A stretch of 64,000 nt of DNA from Pseudomonas knackmussii B13 (lineage in GTDB: Bacteria; Pseudomonadota; Gammaproteobacteria; Pseudomonadales; Pseudomonadaceae). The translations under genes and the position numbers were made by a program. Of this stretch, positions 1 through 8,728 are shown one piece after another (position 1 is the stretch's first letter; every line of letters starts with the position of its first letter). Under the pieces are notes generated by a model, which was not told where the DNA came from, ran no database searches, and worked only from the letters and a program-made list of their open reading frames with translations. The stretch covers positions 2,859,501-2,923,500 of the forward strand of contig NZ_HG322950.1 in the NCBI RefSeq assembly GCF_000689415.1, read 5' to 3'.

Positions 1-378
1 GGCGAACCAGGGGGCTTGGGCGGGGGTGTCGCAGTCCAGTGCGAGCACGTCGGCGCGACGATCCTCGTGGACCTGCCGCCACCGTTTCAGCCAGTCGCCG
101 GGCACTTCGATGTCGGCATCGATGAAGGCCAGGCAGTCGCCGCTGGCGGCTTGCGCCCCGCGATTGCGCAGGGCGCCGATGGCCAGCCCGGGATGGCGCA
201 GCACCTGCGCACCATGCTCGCTGGCAATGCGTGGGCCGTCGTCGTCGGAACCGTTGTCGACCACCAGCAGTTCGCACTCCAGGCCGGCGCGTTCCGCCGC
301 ACGGCGCGCGCAATCGAGGGTGTGGCCGATGTGCCGCGCCTCGTTGTACATCGGGATGACGATGCTGATGCGTTTCAT
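1..378 (-). CDS. Glycosyltransferase family 2, C-terminus cut by window edge
   Basis: The first 126 residues are visible. They start MKRISIVIPMYNEARHIG and run through VVDNGSDD and FIDADIEVP, the nucleotide-binding loop and DxD-type motif of GT-A fold family 2 enzymes. Such enzymes transfer a sugar from an NDP-sugar to a lipid-linked acceptor on the cytoplasmic face of the inner membrane. The ATG overlaps the TGA of the Wzy/ligase gene (ATGA), so the two are translationally coupled in the exopolysaccharide operon. The rest of the gene lies beyond base 1. The family is clear; the sugar donor and acceptor cannot be read from the sequence. Confidence 0.85.
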   Translation of the reverse strand, partial: MKRISIVIPMYNEARHIGHTLDCARRAAERAGLECELLVVDNGSDDDGPRIASEHGAQVLRHPGLAIGALRNRGAQAASGDCLAFIDADIEVPGDWLKRWRQVHEDRRADVLALDCDTPAQAPWFA

Positions 379-1748
379 GATGCCTTCCAGGGCAGTTCAC
401 GGCCCTCGGCCTGCAGGCGCAGGACACTCGACAGGGCGAGGAACATCCAGAGGTACTTGTGGTTGGGGATGCTGAGGAACAGCAGGAACAACGCGATGCT
501 CAGCAGGCACAGGCCCAGGTGCGTGGCGAGATCGGCGCGCGACTGGTCGCCGGCGGCAAGCCAGGCGCGACGGGCGCACTGGAAGTTGCGCAGGCCCATC
601 AGGATCAGGGCGACGAACGCCAGCCCGCCGGGGATGCCGACCTCGGCGAACAGTTCGAGGTAGGTGTTGTGCGCCCGGCGGTAAAGGTCGGGCACGCTGA
701 AGCCCTCGTTGAAAGCCTTGGCGTAGCCGGTCTTGGCATAGTGCAGCGGGAAGGTGCCGGGGCCTGCGCCGAGCAGCGGCGCGTCGCCGATCATGCGCGT
801 GCCGACCACCACGTAACTGGCGCGGCGGCCGAGGGAGGCGTCCTGGTGGGCGTTCACCCCGGAGCTGAGCGCGCCGAGCAGCTTGATGCGTTCGATATAG
901 GCATCGGGCAGGGTGGCCACGGTCAGCGGCACCACGATGGCCGCGCCGAGCATGACGAAGCCCAGATGCCGCGGCCGGATCAGGCGAAGCCGCGAGCGGT
1001 GGTGCCAGGCGCAGATCGCGCAGGTCAACAGCACCACGAGCAGGCCGGAGCGCGAATCGGTCTTGGTCATGCCGGCGAACAGCACGACCAGCACCGCGAG
1101 CCACAGCAGGCGCTCGGCCAGACCCTTGGCGCGCAGAAGCAGGAGCAGGGCCGGCGGCACGGCCACGGCGATCAGCAGGGCGAAGTAGTTGGCGTCCTGC
1201 AGCAGGCCGATGGCGCGGCCGCCGACCTGGTATTTCACCGAATAGAGGGCGATGGCGCTGGTGGCTGCCACGCTCAGCGCGAGCAGGCGGCAGAGCAGCA
1301 ACAGGTTCAGCTCGCGGCCGATCAGCAGGGTGATGCCGAACAGCGTCATGCCGATCGCCAGCTCGCGCAGGTTGTCCAGCGACACCTCGAGGTTTTCGCT
1401 GAACGCCAGGCTCAGCAGCACGCAGAGCAGGAAAGGCAGCAGGGCGCGCCAGAGGTTGCTGCCCAGGCGGGTCTCGGGCAGGCGCCTTTGCAGCAGCTGC
1501 AGGACCAGCACCAGGATCAGCCCGGCGCCGACCAGCTTGGCGCCGGACAACTCATAGTCGCGGAACAGGCCCTCGAAGGGCACCAGCACCACCAGGCCGA
1601 GCAGGCCCCAGACCGGGCGCCGGTAGAGCACAGCCATGCCGACCAGGCCGGCGAGCACGAAGGGCGCGAGGTAGGGCCACGGGCTGGCCAGCAGGAGCAG
1701 GCAGGCCAGGCCCAGCAAGAGGCCAAAGGACACTGGCAGCAGGGTCAT
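375..1748 (-). CDS. O-antigen ligase/polymerase family membrane protein (Wzy_C)
   Basis: This is a 457-residue polytopic inner-membrane protein with about 10-12 hydrophobic segments. A large periplasmic loop near residues 290-380 contains a GAGPGTFPLHYAKTGY stretch and RRAHNTYLELFAEVG; the HN-x-YLE motif is characteristic of the Wzy/WaaL O-antigen ligase family. It probably polymerises or ligates the polysaccharide repeat unit in the periplasm. The start is chosen at the ATG preceded by GGAGG nine bases upstream; a longer open frame upstream is antisense-like and would overlap the GT4 gene. Stop and start codons overlap with both neighbours (ATGA), typical of a tightly coupled operon. Polymerase and ligase cannot be told apart from sequence alone. 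Confidence 0.85.
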   Translation of the reverse strand: MTLLPVSFGLLLGLACLLLLASPWPYLAPFVLAGLVGMAVLYRRPVWGLLGLVVLVPFEGLFRDYELSGAKLVGAGLILVLVLQLLQRRLPETRLGSNLWRALLPFLLCVLLSLAFSENLEVSLDNLRELAIGMTLFGITLLIGRELNLLLLCRLLALSVAATSAIALYSVKYQVGGRAIGLLQDANYFALLIAVAVPPALLLLLRAKGLAERLLWLAVLVVLFAGMTKTDSRSGLLVVLLTCAICAWHHRSRLRLIRPRHLGFVMLGAAIVVPLTVATLPDAYIERIKLLGALSSGVNAHQDASLGRRASYVVVGTRMIGDAPLLGAGPGTFPLHYAKTGYAKAFNEGFSVPDLYRRAHNTYLELFAEVGIPGGLAFVALILMGLRNFQCARRAWLAAGDQSRADLATHLGLCLLSIALFLLFLSIPNHKYLWMFLALSSVLRLQAEGRELPWKAS

Positions 1749-2797
1749 GACGGCTGGCCTCCGGCGGCGGCAAGGTAAAGCTGGTCCCAGCGCTGGGCCA
1801 GGGTGGGGAGGTGGTACTGGTCGAGCTGACGGCGCCGCGCTTCGGCGGTCAGGCGCAGGGCCAAGTGGCGGTCGTCCAGCAGCCGCGCGACCTGGGCGCC
1901 GAGGGCTGCGACGTCGCCGGGTCTGGCGAGCAAGGCAGAACGCTCGTGTTCGAGCATGTCGGGCACGCCACCGACGCCGAAGGCTGCCACCGGCACGCCG
2001 GCGCGCATGGCTTCGAGGAGGATCATCGGCGTGCCTTCGGTGCGCGAGCTGAGCACCAGCACGCTCAGCCGCGCGAGCCAGGCCGGCATGTCCTGCTGGT
2101 AGCCGGCCAGGTGGATGCGCTCCTGCAGGCCGGCGGCGGCGATGCGGGCGGCCAGGGCGTCGCGTTCGGGGCCGTCGCCCAGCAGCACCGCGTGCAGCTG
2201 CGGGCGCTCCTGGCACAGCGGGATGACCGCGTCGAGGAAGAGGTCGGGGCCCTTTTCCGCGCTGAGCCGGCCGACGAAGCCGAGCAGTGGCTCGCTGACG
2301 CTGCCGGCCGGCAGTGCCGGTTCGTCCGGCAAGCCGTTGGGGATCACCAGCACCTTGCGCGCGCGGACCCCGGCACTTTCATGCAGACGGGCGATGCTCT
2401 GCGCCACGCAGACAACCCGGCGCACCCGTGGACTGCGGCACAGCAGCAGGCTGACACGGGTATAGATGCGCTGCTTGAGGCTGCGCGGAGTGAAGCCGTG
2501 CTGGGTCAGCACCAGCGGCAGGTCCAGGCGCGAGGCGCACAGCCAGGCGAAAACCTGCGCGCGGAAGTTGTGGGCGTTGAGCAGCCCGGGCCGCGCACGC
2601 AGATCGTCGAGCAGCTCGCCCAGGCCGGCGCAGCTGCGGCAATCCACCCCCGCGGCGCGAAAGCGCGCGAGCAGCTCGGCCGGGGCGTCGAGGAACACCA
2701 CCCGATGCCTGCCAGGGGTGACCCGGCAGTGGTCGAGCAGCATCCGCTCGGCGCCATAGAAGCCGCCGCTGTGGATCAGGTGGACGATGTCGTTCAC
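1745..2797 (-). CDS. Glycosyltransferase family 4
   Basis: A 350-residue GT-B fold enzyme. The N-terminal half starts with VHLIHSGGFYGAERMLLDH, the family 4 donor/acceptor loop with its GG-x-E pattern. The C-terminal half carries GFVGRLSAEKGPDLFLDA and SSRTEGTPMILLEAMRAG, the EX7E motif that binds the nucleotide sugar. It adds a sugar to the growing lipid-linked repeat unit at the cytoplasmic face. Translation starts at a GTG; the only nearby upstream ATG (2802) runs into a stop after one codon. It sits between the chain-length gene and the Wzy gene in the polysaccharide operon. The sugar specificity is unknown. Confidence 0.88.
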   Translation of the reverse strand: MNDIVHLIHSGGFYGAERMLLDHCRVTPGRHRVVFLDAPAELLARFRAAGVDCRSCAGLGELLDDLRARPGLLNAHNFRAQVFAWLCASRLDLPLVLTQHGFTPRSLKQRIYTRVSLLLCRSPRVRRVVCVAQSIARLHESAGVRARKVLVIPNGLPDEPALPAGSVSEPLLGFVGRLSAEKGPDLFLDAVIPLCQERPQLHAVLLGDGPERDALAARIAAAGLQERIHLAGYQQDMPAWLARLSVLVLSSRTEGTPMILLEAMRAGVPVAAFGVGGVPDMLEHERSALLARPGDVAALGAQVARLLDDRHLALRLTAEARRRQLDQYHLPTLAQRWDQLYLAAAGGQPS

Positions 2798-2807
2798 GGC
2801 ATCGGCC

Positions 2808-4400
2808 TCACTCGCGGACCCAGCGCAACATCCACGGCCAACTCCAGCGCTTGTACGGGTTGACCTCCTTCTCTTCCACCGCGTTGATGATCATCAGCAC
2901 CGGGATGCCCAGGTGTTGCGGGATCTGCGCCGGGGTCTTGAAGCGATGGTCGAAGAACTCGCGCACGTAGCCCAGGGCGATGGCCAGCAGCAGGCCGGTC
3001 AGCAGGCCGAGGGGGATGACCACGCCGGGCCGGGGGAAGGCCGCCTCGGTGGGTTCGACCGGCTCGCTGAGAATGCGCGCGTTGGACAGCGCACCATCGA
3101 TCAGGCGTTCGCCACGGCTTTCCTCGAAACGCTGGGTGTAGGTGAAGAAGGCCTTGTGCAGGGCGTCGACCTCGGTGTCGACCTGGCTCAGCTTGCTGTC
3201 GGTTTCCTGCAGCTGGCGCACACGGGCCTTGTATTCGTCGATGCGCGCGGTCTTCTGCGCGATCACCGAGTTGAGCACGGCGAGGTCGTTGCTGCGCTCG
3301 CGGATGCGGTTGGACACCACGCGCAGGAACTGCGCGCGTGTGCGGGCAATCGCTTCGCGTTGCTGCTGCATCGGCTGGCTGCCGGACTGGAAGGCCTGGG
3401 CGGTGTCGCCGTAGCGGCTCACCTGGTCGCTCAGGCGTTCACCCAGTTGCTTGATCTCGCGGTCCTCGTAGGCAACGTTGTCGACCGTGTTGGCGAAGCT
3501 GAAGGGGAAGGTGTAGTCGGTCAGCCCGGCCTTCTTCGCCAGTTCCAAGCTGGCGTTCAGGTAGGTCAGCCAGTTCTGAGCTTCGAGGGCGCGGTCGCGG
3601 TACTGGTTGAGCGCCTGTTCCTCGGTGTTGATGGCGTTCAGGCGGAAGGTGATCTCTTCCTTGGGCGCCGCCGCGCCGGCCACGTCGAGCAGTTTCTGGC
3701 GCTGCCCCTCGAGGTCGTCGAGACGGGTCTGGTACTGCAGCTTCTTCTGCTCGTAGAAGGATTGCGGCAGGTCGGTGGACTGCAGCTCCTGGCGACTCTT
3801 CAGGTAGTTGTTCAGCAGGTGCTGGACGAAGCGCGTGCCCTGCGCCGGGTCGCTGCTGCGGTAGACCACCGAGATGACGTTGGAGCCGGGCAGGGTGTCG
3901 ACCTTGAGGTCCTTGGCGGCGCGCGCGGTCCAGGCGTCCAGGGTGGTGTCGCGCGGCGGGTCGACTTCCAGGCCGACGGCGCGACGCAGCGGGTTGATCA
4001 CGTGCTCGTGCAGGGGCCCGAACAGGTAGCGCTGCAGCGGCTCGAACAGCAGGGTGTCGAGCAGCCCGGAGGCGTAGCTGAACTGGCCGGCCTGGCGCAG
4101 CTCGTCGATGGTCCCGCGGATCAGCGTCGGCGAGCGCAGGATGTTGCTTTCGGTCTCCATGTCGGCCAGGGACGGCGGCACGAACTTGTCGCTGTCGGTG
4201 GTCAGCGCGGTGTTGGCGTCGCTTTGCGAGAGCTTCTTGGACTGCACGATGACTTCGGCATTGATGTCGAAGTTCTGCTTGAACACCACCGGCACCAGCA
4301 AGGTGAGCACGGCGAAGATCAGGAAGACGCGCTTGATCAGCCGCCCGTTGGCGAAGAACACCCGGAGGAATTCATGCAGATAGTTTTCCATTCTGATCAT
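2808..4400 (-). CDS. Wzz/GumC-type polysaccharide chain-length determinant
   Basis: A 530-residue polysaccharide co-polymerase. One transmembrane segment lies near residues 25-42 and a second near 465-488, with a long periplasmic, largely coiled-coil region between them (about 180-430). The second segment follows a proline-rich stretch (EPVEPTEAAFPRPGVVIPLG), the usual layout of Wzz/GumC proteins. The C-terminal tail after TM2 is only about 45 residues and has no ATPase domain; that function is supplied by the separate ATPase gene two genes upstream in the operon. The protein controls polymer length and links Wzy to the outer-membrane channel. The assignment is firm; no Psl, alginate or other named polymer is implied. 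Confidence 0.9.
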   Translation of the reverse strand: MIRMENYLHEFLRVFFANGRLIKRVFLIFAVLTLLVPVVFKQNFDINAEVIVQSKKLSQSDANTALTTDSDKFVPPSLADMETESNILRSPTLIRGTIDELRQAGQFSYASGLLDTLLFEPLQRYLFGPLHEHVINPLRRAVGLEVDPPRDTTLDAWTARAAKDLKVDTLPGSNVISVVYRSSDPAQGTRFVQHLLNNYLKSRQELQSTDLPQSFYEQKKLQYQTRLDDLEGQRQKLLDVAGAAAPKEEITFRLNAINTEEQALNQYRDRALEAQNWLTYLNASLELAKKAGLTDYTFPFSFANTVDNVAYEDREIKQLGERLSDQVSRYGDTAQAFQSGSQPMQQQREAIARTRAQFLRVVSNRIRERSNDLAVLNSVIAQKTARIDEYKARVRQLQETDSKLSQVDTEVDALHKAFFTYTQRFEESRGERLIDGALSNARILSEPVEPTEAAFPRPGVVIPLGLLTGLLLAIALGYVREFFDHRFKTPAQIPQHLGIPVLMIINAVEEKEVNPYKRWSWPWMLRWVRE

Positions 4401-4413
4401 CCCGGCATCCTCC

Positions 4414-5445
4414 TCAGTTGTTGTTGTTCTTGTTGTCGACGCGATAGTTGAAGCCGAAGCTGATGCCCTGGAAGAGGATCACGTCGGCGATCTGCTTGCT
4501 CAGCTGGCCCGCCTCGACCAGTCGCGACTTGGGCACGTAGAGCAAGTCGTCCGGCTGCAGGTAGGCGAACTGCATGGCGTCGCCGTCGGCGGCCTTGCTG
4601 GCGTCGTAGACGCGGGCCTCGACGTTGCTGCCGCGGCGGTGCATGACCACCACCTGGTCCAGGCGTGCGCCGACGTTGCTGCCGCGCGCCAGGGCCAGCG
4701 CCTCGAGGACCGAGACCGGGCGACGGATCGGGTAGGCGCCGGGTTGGGCAACTTCGCCGAGCACGTACACCTCGTTGGCCGCGGTGCTCTTGAGCAGCAC
4801 GTCCACATGCACGACCGCGCCGACCTTCGATGCCTCTCGGGCGTAACCGTCTTCCAGGGTCTTCTGCACCTCGTCCACCGACATGCCCTGCAGCGGCAGG
4901 GTGCCGAGCAGCGGGAAGCTGGCGCGGCCGTCGGAGTTCACGGTGATCTCGCGGCTCAGGCCCGTTACCGGGTGCAGCAGGGTGTTACGCAGGTTGTCGG
5001 TCTGCGCCAGGGGCTTGGAGACCGAGAGGAACACGTCCTTCTCGCTGTCCTTGAGGACCTTGGCGTAGTGCCGCGCGACCACTTGCTGGGCTTGCGCGAC
5101 CGTCATCCCGGCGACCTTCAACGGCGGCACGTAGGGCAGGTCGACGGTGCCGTCGGGCATCACCAGGCGGCTGCCGCTGAGCTGGGTGGCGTTGTAGAAG
5201 GTCAGCTCCAGCTGGTCGCCCGGCTGCAGGGTGTAGGCCTGCTGGCGGGTGGTGTCGAGGCGGAAGATGACATCGAGCACGTCCTGCGGGCGCAGCACCT
5301 GCTTGACCGGCACGACTTCGCTGAGCGGAGCCTTGCCTTGTTCGGCGCTGAGAATGCTCACCGGGGTGGTCTTGTCATGCGGATTGCTGCCGCATCCGCT
5401 CAGGGCGAGCACCAGGCAGGCAAGAACAATGGATGGATTACGCAT
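4414..5445 (-). CDS. Wza/GumB-like polysaccharide export lipoprotein
   Basis: A 343-residue outer-membrane export protein. The signal peptide ends in the lipobox LALSGC (Cys18). After it come a Poly_export domain (about 68-165: LQPGDQLELTFYNATQLSG, then VMPDGTVDLPY) and SLBB-type beta-grasp repeats (about 200-300, including EVYVLGEVAQPGAYPI). The ATG at 5445 is preferred over an in-frame start 60 bases upstream because it gives a clean lipoprotein signal. The C-terminus ends in four asparagines. It should form the outer-membrane pore that works with the Wzz/GumC-like protein encoded immediately downstream. Confidence 0.9.
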   Translation of the reverse strand: MRNPSIVLACLVLALSGCGSNPHDKTTPVSILSAEQGKAPLSEVVPVKQVLRPQDVLDVIFRLDTTRQQAYTLQPGDQLELTFYNATQLSGSRLVMPDGTVDLPYVPPLKVAGMTVAQAQQVVARHYAKVLKDSEKDVFLSVSKPLAQTDNLRNTLLHPVTGLSREITVNSDGRASFPLLGTLPLQGMSVDEVQKTLEDGYAREASKVGAVVHVDVLLKSTAANEVYVLGEVAQPGAYPIRRPVSVLEALALARGSNVGARLDQVVVMHRRGSNVEARVYDASKAADGDAMQFAYLQPDDLLYVPKSRLVEAGQLSKQIADVILFQGISFGFNYRVDNKNNNN

Positions 5446-5458
5446 GGCCTTCCCTCGC

Positions 5459-6121
5459 TCAGAGATTGTCGTAGACCCACTTCGGCATGTAGTAGCGGCG
5501 CGCATTGAATACGCTGCCGAGTATCCGGGCGTTGGCCTGGGTCAGGCGCTGGATCGCGGCTTGCGCCACCTCCCAGCGGGTTTCCTCGCCGCGCACCACC
5601 AGCACCACGCCATCGGCCAGGGCGGCGAGGGCCAGGGTGTCGGCGTTGGCGTAGACGGCCTCGCCGTCGATGACCACGAAGCGGTAGCGCTCGCCCAGGC
5701 GTGCGAACAGCGCCTCCAACGCCTGCGGTGCGAGGTGCGCCTTGTGCTGCCAGTAGTGCCCCAGCGGCATGAAGTGGAAGGGCAGGCCGTCGCTGGCCTC
5801 GATGCAGCGCTCCAGCGCCGGCGGCGACTCGGCCAGCACCAGGTCGAGGAAACCGCGCTCCTGGCCCAGGCCGAAGTGCTGGGTGAGGTTGGTCTTGGAC
5901 AGGCTGGCGTCGATCAGCAACACCTCGCCGCGGCTGCTGCGGGACAGTTCGCCGGCCAGCATCAATGCACTGGTGGTGGTGCCGCTGCCGCTGTTGGCGG
6001 CGGTCAGCAGCAGAGTCTTGAGATTCTGGTCGAGCACGATGGCCGCCAGGTTGTTTTCGCTCGGGCGCTGGACTGCCAGGCTTTTCGACGACGAGGAACC
6101 ATCCATCTCAACTCGCTCCAT
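5459..6121 (-). CDS. CpsD/CapB-like P-loop ATPase, Walker A lysine missing
   Basis: A 220-residue MinD/BY-kinase-like protein. The strand-loop-helix at residues 36-57 reads KTLLLTAANSGSGTTTSALM, which matches the phosphate-binding loop of CpsD/CapB/Wzc kinases except that the lysine (GEGKS/T) is Thr48. Walker A' (EVLLIDASL) and Walker B (YRFVVIDGEA) are recognisable. The tail has three scattered tyrosines rather than a tyrosine cluster. In the family, this cytoplasmic partner of the chain-length protein hydrolyses ATP and autophosphorylates to control polymerisation. Without the lysine, activity is doubtful and a structural or regulatory role is more likely; that is inference. It overlaps the sugar transferase gene by 14 bp. 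Confidence 0.8.
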   Translation of the reverse strand: MERVEMDGSSSSKSLAVQRPSENNLAAIVLDQNLKTLLLTAANSGSGTTTSALMLAGELSRSSRGEVLLIDASLSKTNLTQHFGLGQERGFLDLVLAESPPALERCIEASDGLPFHFMPLGHYWQHKAHLAPQALEALFARLGERYRFVVIDGEAVYANADTLALAALADGVVLVVRGEETRWEVAQAAIQRLTQANARILGSVFNARRYYMPKWVYDNL

Positions 6122-6869
6122 GGCCGGTGAGAACTTTCAGGGGGGTCTTGAGCATGATCTTCAGGTCGAGCCATGGGCTCTGCTGGGCGATATAGGCGAC
6201 GTCCAGCTCGACGCGGCCGTCGAAGTCCACATCGCTGCGCCCGGACACCTGCCACAGCCCGGTGATCCCGGGGTAGACGCCCAGGCGGCGCAGGTGGTGA
6301 TCGCGATAGGTATTGGCACGGAACGAGGTGGGCCGCGGGCCGACCAGGCGCATCTGGCCGCGCACCACGTTGAACAGGTTGGGCAGCTCGTCCAGGCTGG
6401 TGCGCCGCAGCCAGCGGCCGATGCCAGTGACGCGCGGGTCGCGGTCGATCTTGAAGTCGACGGAGTCCGGGCCGTGCTTGTTCAGGTGGCGCAGCGAATC
6501 CTTCAGCGCTTCGGCGTTGACCACCATGGTGCGGAACTTGACCATGCCGAAGCGGCGGCCATACAGGCCGGTGCGCTGTTGCACGAAGAATACCGGTCCG
6601 GGGCTGCTCAGCTTGATGGCAATGGCAACGGCCAGCAGCAGCGGCGAGAGCGCAATCAGCAGCAGCACGGCGAGCACGGCCGAGCTGCAGCGCTTGGTCC
6701 GCGACAGCGTCCACGGGCGGCCGCCCGGGCGGCCGAGAATCCAGCCGCGGCGTTGGCTGGCGATCGCCTGGGCAATCTTGTCGCGCATCTGCTCATCGCG
6801 GCGATTGAGCGAACGCGCGGTGGCTGCATGGCCCACTTCGGGCGAAGGCAGCGTCTTTTCCATCTCCAT
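6108..6869 (-). CDS. Undecaprenyl-phosphate sugar-1-phosphate transferase
   Basis: A 253-residue bacterial sugar transferase that starts repeat-unit synthesis by loading a sugar-1-phosphate onto undecaprenyl phosphate. One membrane segment (about 62-87) precedes the catalytic core, which has FFVQQRTGLYGRRFGMVKFRTM-like and DPRVTGIGRWLRRTSLDELP signatures plus VGPRP and YPGITGLWQVSGRS. It lacks the four-helix N-terminal domain of WbaP/WcaJ-like enzymes, so it is the short monotopic type. The start ATG at 6869 has a GGAG seven bases upstream; the frame is open further upstream but without coding character. It is the first gene of the polysaccharide operon, which fits its role as the committing step. 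Confidence 0.9.
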   Translation of the reverse strand: MEMEKTLPSPEVGHAATARSLNRRDEQMRDKIAQAIASQRRGWILGRPGGRPWTLSRTKRCSSAVLAVLLLIALSPLLLAVAIAIKLSSPGPVFFVQQRTGLYGRRFGMVKFRTMVVNAEALKDSLRHLNKHGPDSVDFKIDRDPRVTGIGRWLRRTSLDELPNLFNVVRGQMRLVGPRPTSFRANTYRDHHLRRLGVYPGITGLWQVSGRSDVDFDGRVELDVAYIAQQSPWLDLKIMLKTPLKVLTGHGAS

Positions 6870-6924
6870 ACCATGGCTCCGTAGGCGGCGTTGCCGTCGA
6901 AGGTCGGTGAAGTGGGGCGTGGGG

Positions 6925-7107
6925 TCAGGCCGGGGTGCGGACGGACTCCTCCGGAAACTGCAACGGGAGGAATTCGGCACAGTGGCCAGGCGGCAGGAGC
7001 GGAGCGTCCCGGAACGGGAGGCGGCGCGGCGTCGACTCAGGGCCGGCGTTGAAGGGGTCGGCCTGGGTCAGGCCGCAGCACTTCTTTACTGCATCGCACG
7101 CGTCCAT
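6925..7107 (-). CDS. Possible 60-residue protein upstream of the polysaccharide operon
   Basis: An open frame of 60 codons from ATG with a GAGG about ten bases upstream. By hand count its G+C content by codon position is roughly 71/53/85 percent, the normal pattern for real genes in this genome, whereas the DNA just upstream of it is AT-richer and non-coding. The predicted peptide begins MDACDAVKKCCG, is rich in Cys and Pro, and has no signal peptide or membrane segment. It ends 55 bp before the sugar transferase start on the same strand, so it could be a leader gene of the operon. No family is recognised; it may be chance. Confidence 0.3.
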   Translation of the reverse strand: MDACDAVKKCCGLTQADPFNAGPESTPRRLPFRDAPLLPPGHCAEFLPLQFPEESVRTPA

Positions 7108-7774
7108 CGGTGCGCCCTCACTTCTTGGTTGCTGGGTAATCCCGTCATGCCTTTGACGGTGATGGCTAGGCGACAGTATAAGCGTGAATAAATTGACTTC
7201 TAGGGTGTTGGTGGACGTTTTTTTGGCGCGTCTGTATCGCGGATGAGGCAGGATGCTGTGACGCAGGTCCGCAAAAAAGTGGCCATATGCTGGCTATTCA
7301 ATGCCTTATCGAGGGGTGTGGAAGTTGCATCGGAGATACAGTTACCCGCCGATCTGTAAAAAAAACGGACGACCGGTAGAGGTTGCATGGCTCATCGGCA
7401 GAACAGCGAAATCCCTCTGTTTTGAGCCTAAGTAACGAATATTAATAGCGTTTGATCATTCAGGGCCGTGCGCGGAAGCAAGCTCTGGACTCCGACGAAC
7501 GGTCATGGGAGCGAAAGCACCCAACCCCTCGTTGTGATGGCCCATTGAAATCCCTGTGATTCAAGGGGATATCCGCCAAATATAAGCTGTCATGAATGAC
7601 CGGAAATCTTGAATCGACGTTCTTTTGACAATTCCGACACCTTGGGCCGCAGGTTTCTTTGCTAACATTCCGAAACAAATCGGCCTGATGGCCTTTTAGT
7701 GGCCGCTTCCGGCGGCTATTGCCCGCTCGCTCGAATCCATCGCAAGACATTCACCTCGTCCAGGGGGAAGCTTC
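7108..7774. other. AT-richer intergenic region, divergent promoters
   Basis: About 670 bases without a convincing gene; the short open frames here lack the G/C third-position bias of the neighbours. It separates the minus-strand polysaccharide operon from the plus-strand GNAT-like gene and should hold both promoters. On the minus strand, TATACT at 7180-7175 matches a -10 hexamer in five of six positions, but no good -35 lies 16-18 bp upstream. On the plus strand, TTGACA occurs at 7625-7630 without a clear -10. A relatively low G+C content across 7190-7700 fits a regulatory region. Confidence 0.4.
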
Positions 7775-8437
7775 ATGGCCGTACAGCAACTCATCCTCAA
7801 GGGCCAGACGACGCTGCGTCAGCACGGTCTGGCGCACACGCTGCACAAGGCGCTGCTGAAAGTGGTCAACGCGGTGCTGCCGTTCAAGATCCTGCGCGGC
7901 ATTACGCTGCAGAAGGTCGATCCGCGCTTTCTCGAATTGCCGCCGCACTATCGCGGGCTGTTCCTCAGCGAGGCGATGCTGCGGCCCTACGCGACCGATC
8001 CGCGCAACGAGATTTCCACCGACTTCCTCGATCACGCCCTGGCCAAGAACGACCAGTGCTACGGCATCTTCGAGGGCGAGCGTCTGGCGGCTTACGGCTG
8101 GTACTCGCGCAAGCCCACGGGCATCGACTCGACGCCGCTGAACCTGCACTTCGACCCGGCCTACGTGTACATGTACAAGGGCTTCACCCATTACGACTAT
8201 CGTGGCCAGCGCCTGCATGCCATCGGCATGAACCGGGCGCTGCAGCACTTCCTGGAGGAAGGCGACAAGGGCCTGGTGTCCTATGTCGAGTCGGGCAACT
8301 TCGACTCGCTGAAGTCCTGCTACCGCCTGGGTTACGTGGACGCCGGCTCGATCTACCTGTTCCGTTTGTTCGGCCGCTACCGCAGCGTTGCCAGCAGTGG
8401 CTGTGGGCCTTATGGGTTGAGGTTGCGGCGGGCCTGA
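7775..8437 (+). CDS. GNAT-family acetyltransferase-like protein
   Basis: A 220-residue protein, start ATG with an AGGGGGAAG ribosome site. The segment VYMYKGFTHYDYRGQRLHAIG near residues 130-150 resembles the acetyl-CoA-binding motif A of GNAT enzymes (beta4, then R-x-x-x-x-G/A), and YGIFEGERLAAYGWYS resembles the preceding core strands. Similar proteins are found beside exopolysaccharide genes, where they may acylate a sugar or lipid. Here the gene is divergent from the polysaccharide operon and shares its promoter region. The substrate is unknown; the fold assignment is moderate because the motif is degenerate. Confidence 0.65.
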   Translation: MAVQQLILKGQTTLRQHGLAHTLHKALLKVVNAVLPFKILRGITLQKVDPRFLELPPHYRGLFLSEAMLRPYATDPRNEISTDFLDHALAKNDQCYGIFEGERLAAYGWYSRKPTGIDSTPLNLHFDPAYVYMYKGFTHYDYRGQRLHAIGMNRALQHFLEEGDKGLVSYVESGNFDSLKSCYRLGYVDAGSIYLFRLFGRYRSVASSGCGPYGLRLRRA

Positions 8438-8455
8438 GGTTTCCGGGTCTTCGTC

Positions 8456-8588
8456 GGCGCGAGCTTGCTCGCGAACCGCATGGCAGAGCATGTCCCTGTA
8501 GGAGCGGATTCATCCGCGATGCTTTTCGCGGACAAGGTCCGCTCCTACACCATTCCGTCATCCCCGCGAACGCTGGAACCCAGAGACG
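8456..8588. repeat. REP/REPIN elements and a dispersed CGTCAT repeat
   Basis: Three repeat types follow the GNAT-like gene. A single REP-like palindrome (GCGAGCTTGCTCGCGAA) lies at 8459-8475. A REPIN-like inverted pair with arms GTAGGAGCGGA and TCCGCTCCTAC lies at 8498-8548. A CGTCATCCCCGCGAACGCTG motif, common as a dispersed repeat in Proteobacteria, starts at 8557. Related copies recur in this window at 10320-10356, 28871-28920 and 38617-38672. Confidence 0.75.
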
Positions 8589-8675
8589 CTTCTGGCTTGG
8601 GCGTTTCCGCGCCGCTTTGGCATGTTCGGAGGCTTCTTGTTTCGCCTCTCGGCGAGTCCCTTTTGTCAAACGCCA

Positions 8676-8728
8676 TGTATGGACCGGAGACATGGTGGAC
8701 ACATGTGCGGGGACATGGTTGACACATT
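8676..8728 (+). repeat. Left terminal inverted repeat of the IS
   Basis: About 53 bp that match the right end (9886-9938, inverted) with roughly eight mismatches. Within it, a GGAGACATGGTGGACACA-like unit is followed by GGGGACATGGTTGACACA, two tandem half-sites that look like transposase-binding sites. Confidence 0.85.

Noticed and set aside
459..1778. A 439-codon open frame on the plus strand
   Set aside because: Antisense to the Wzy/ligase gene; the peptide is Gln/Ala/His-rich low-complexity sequence.
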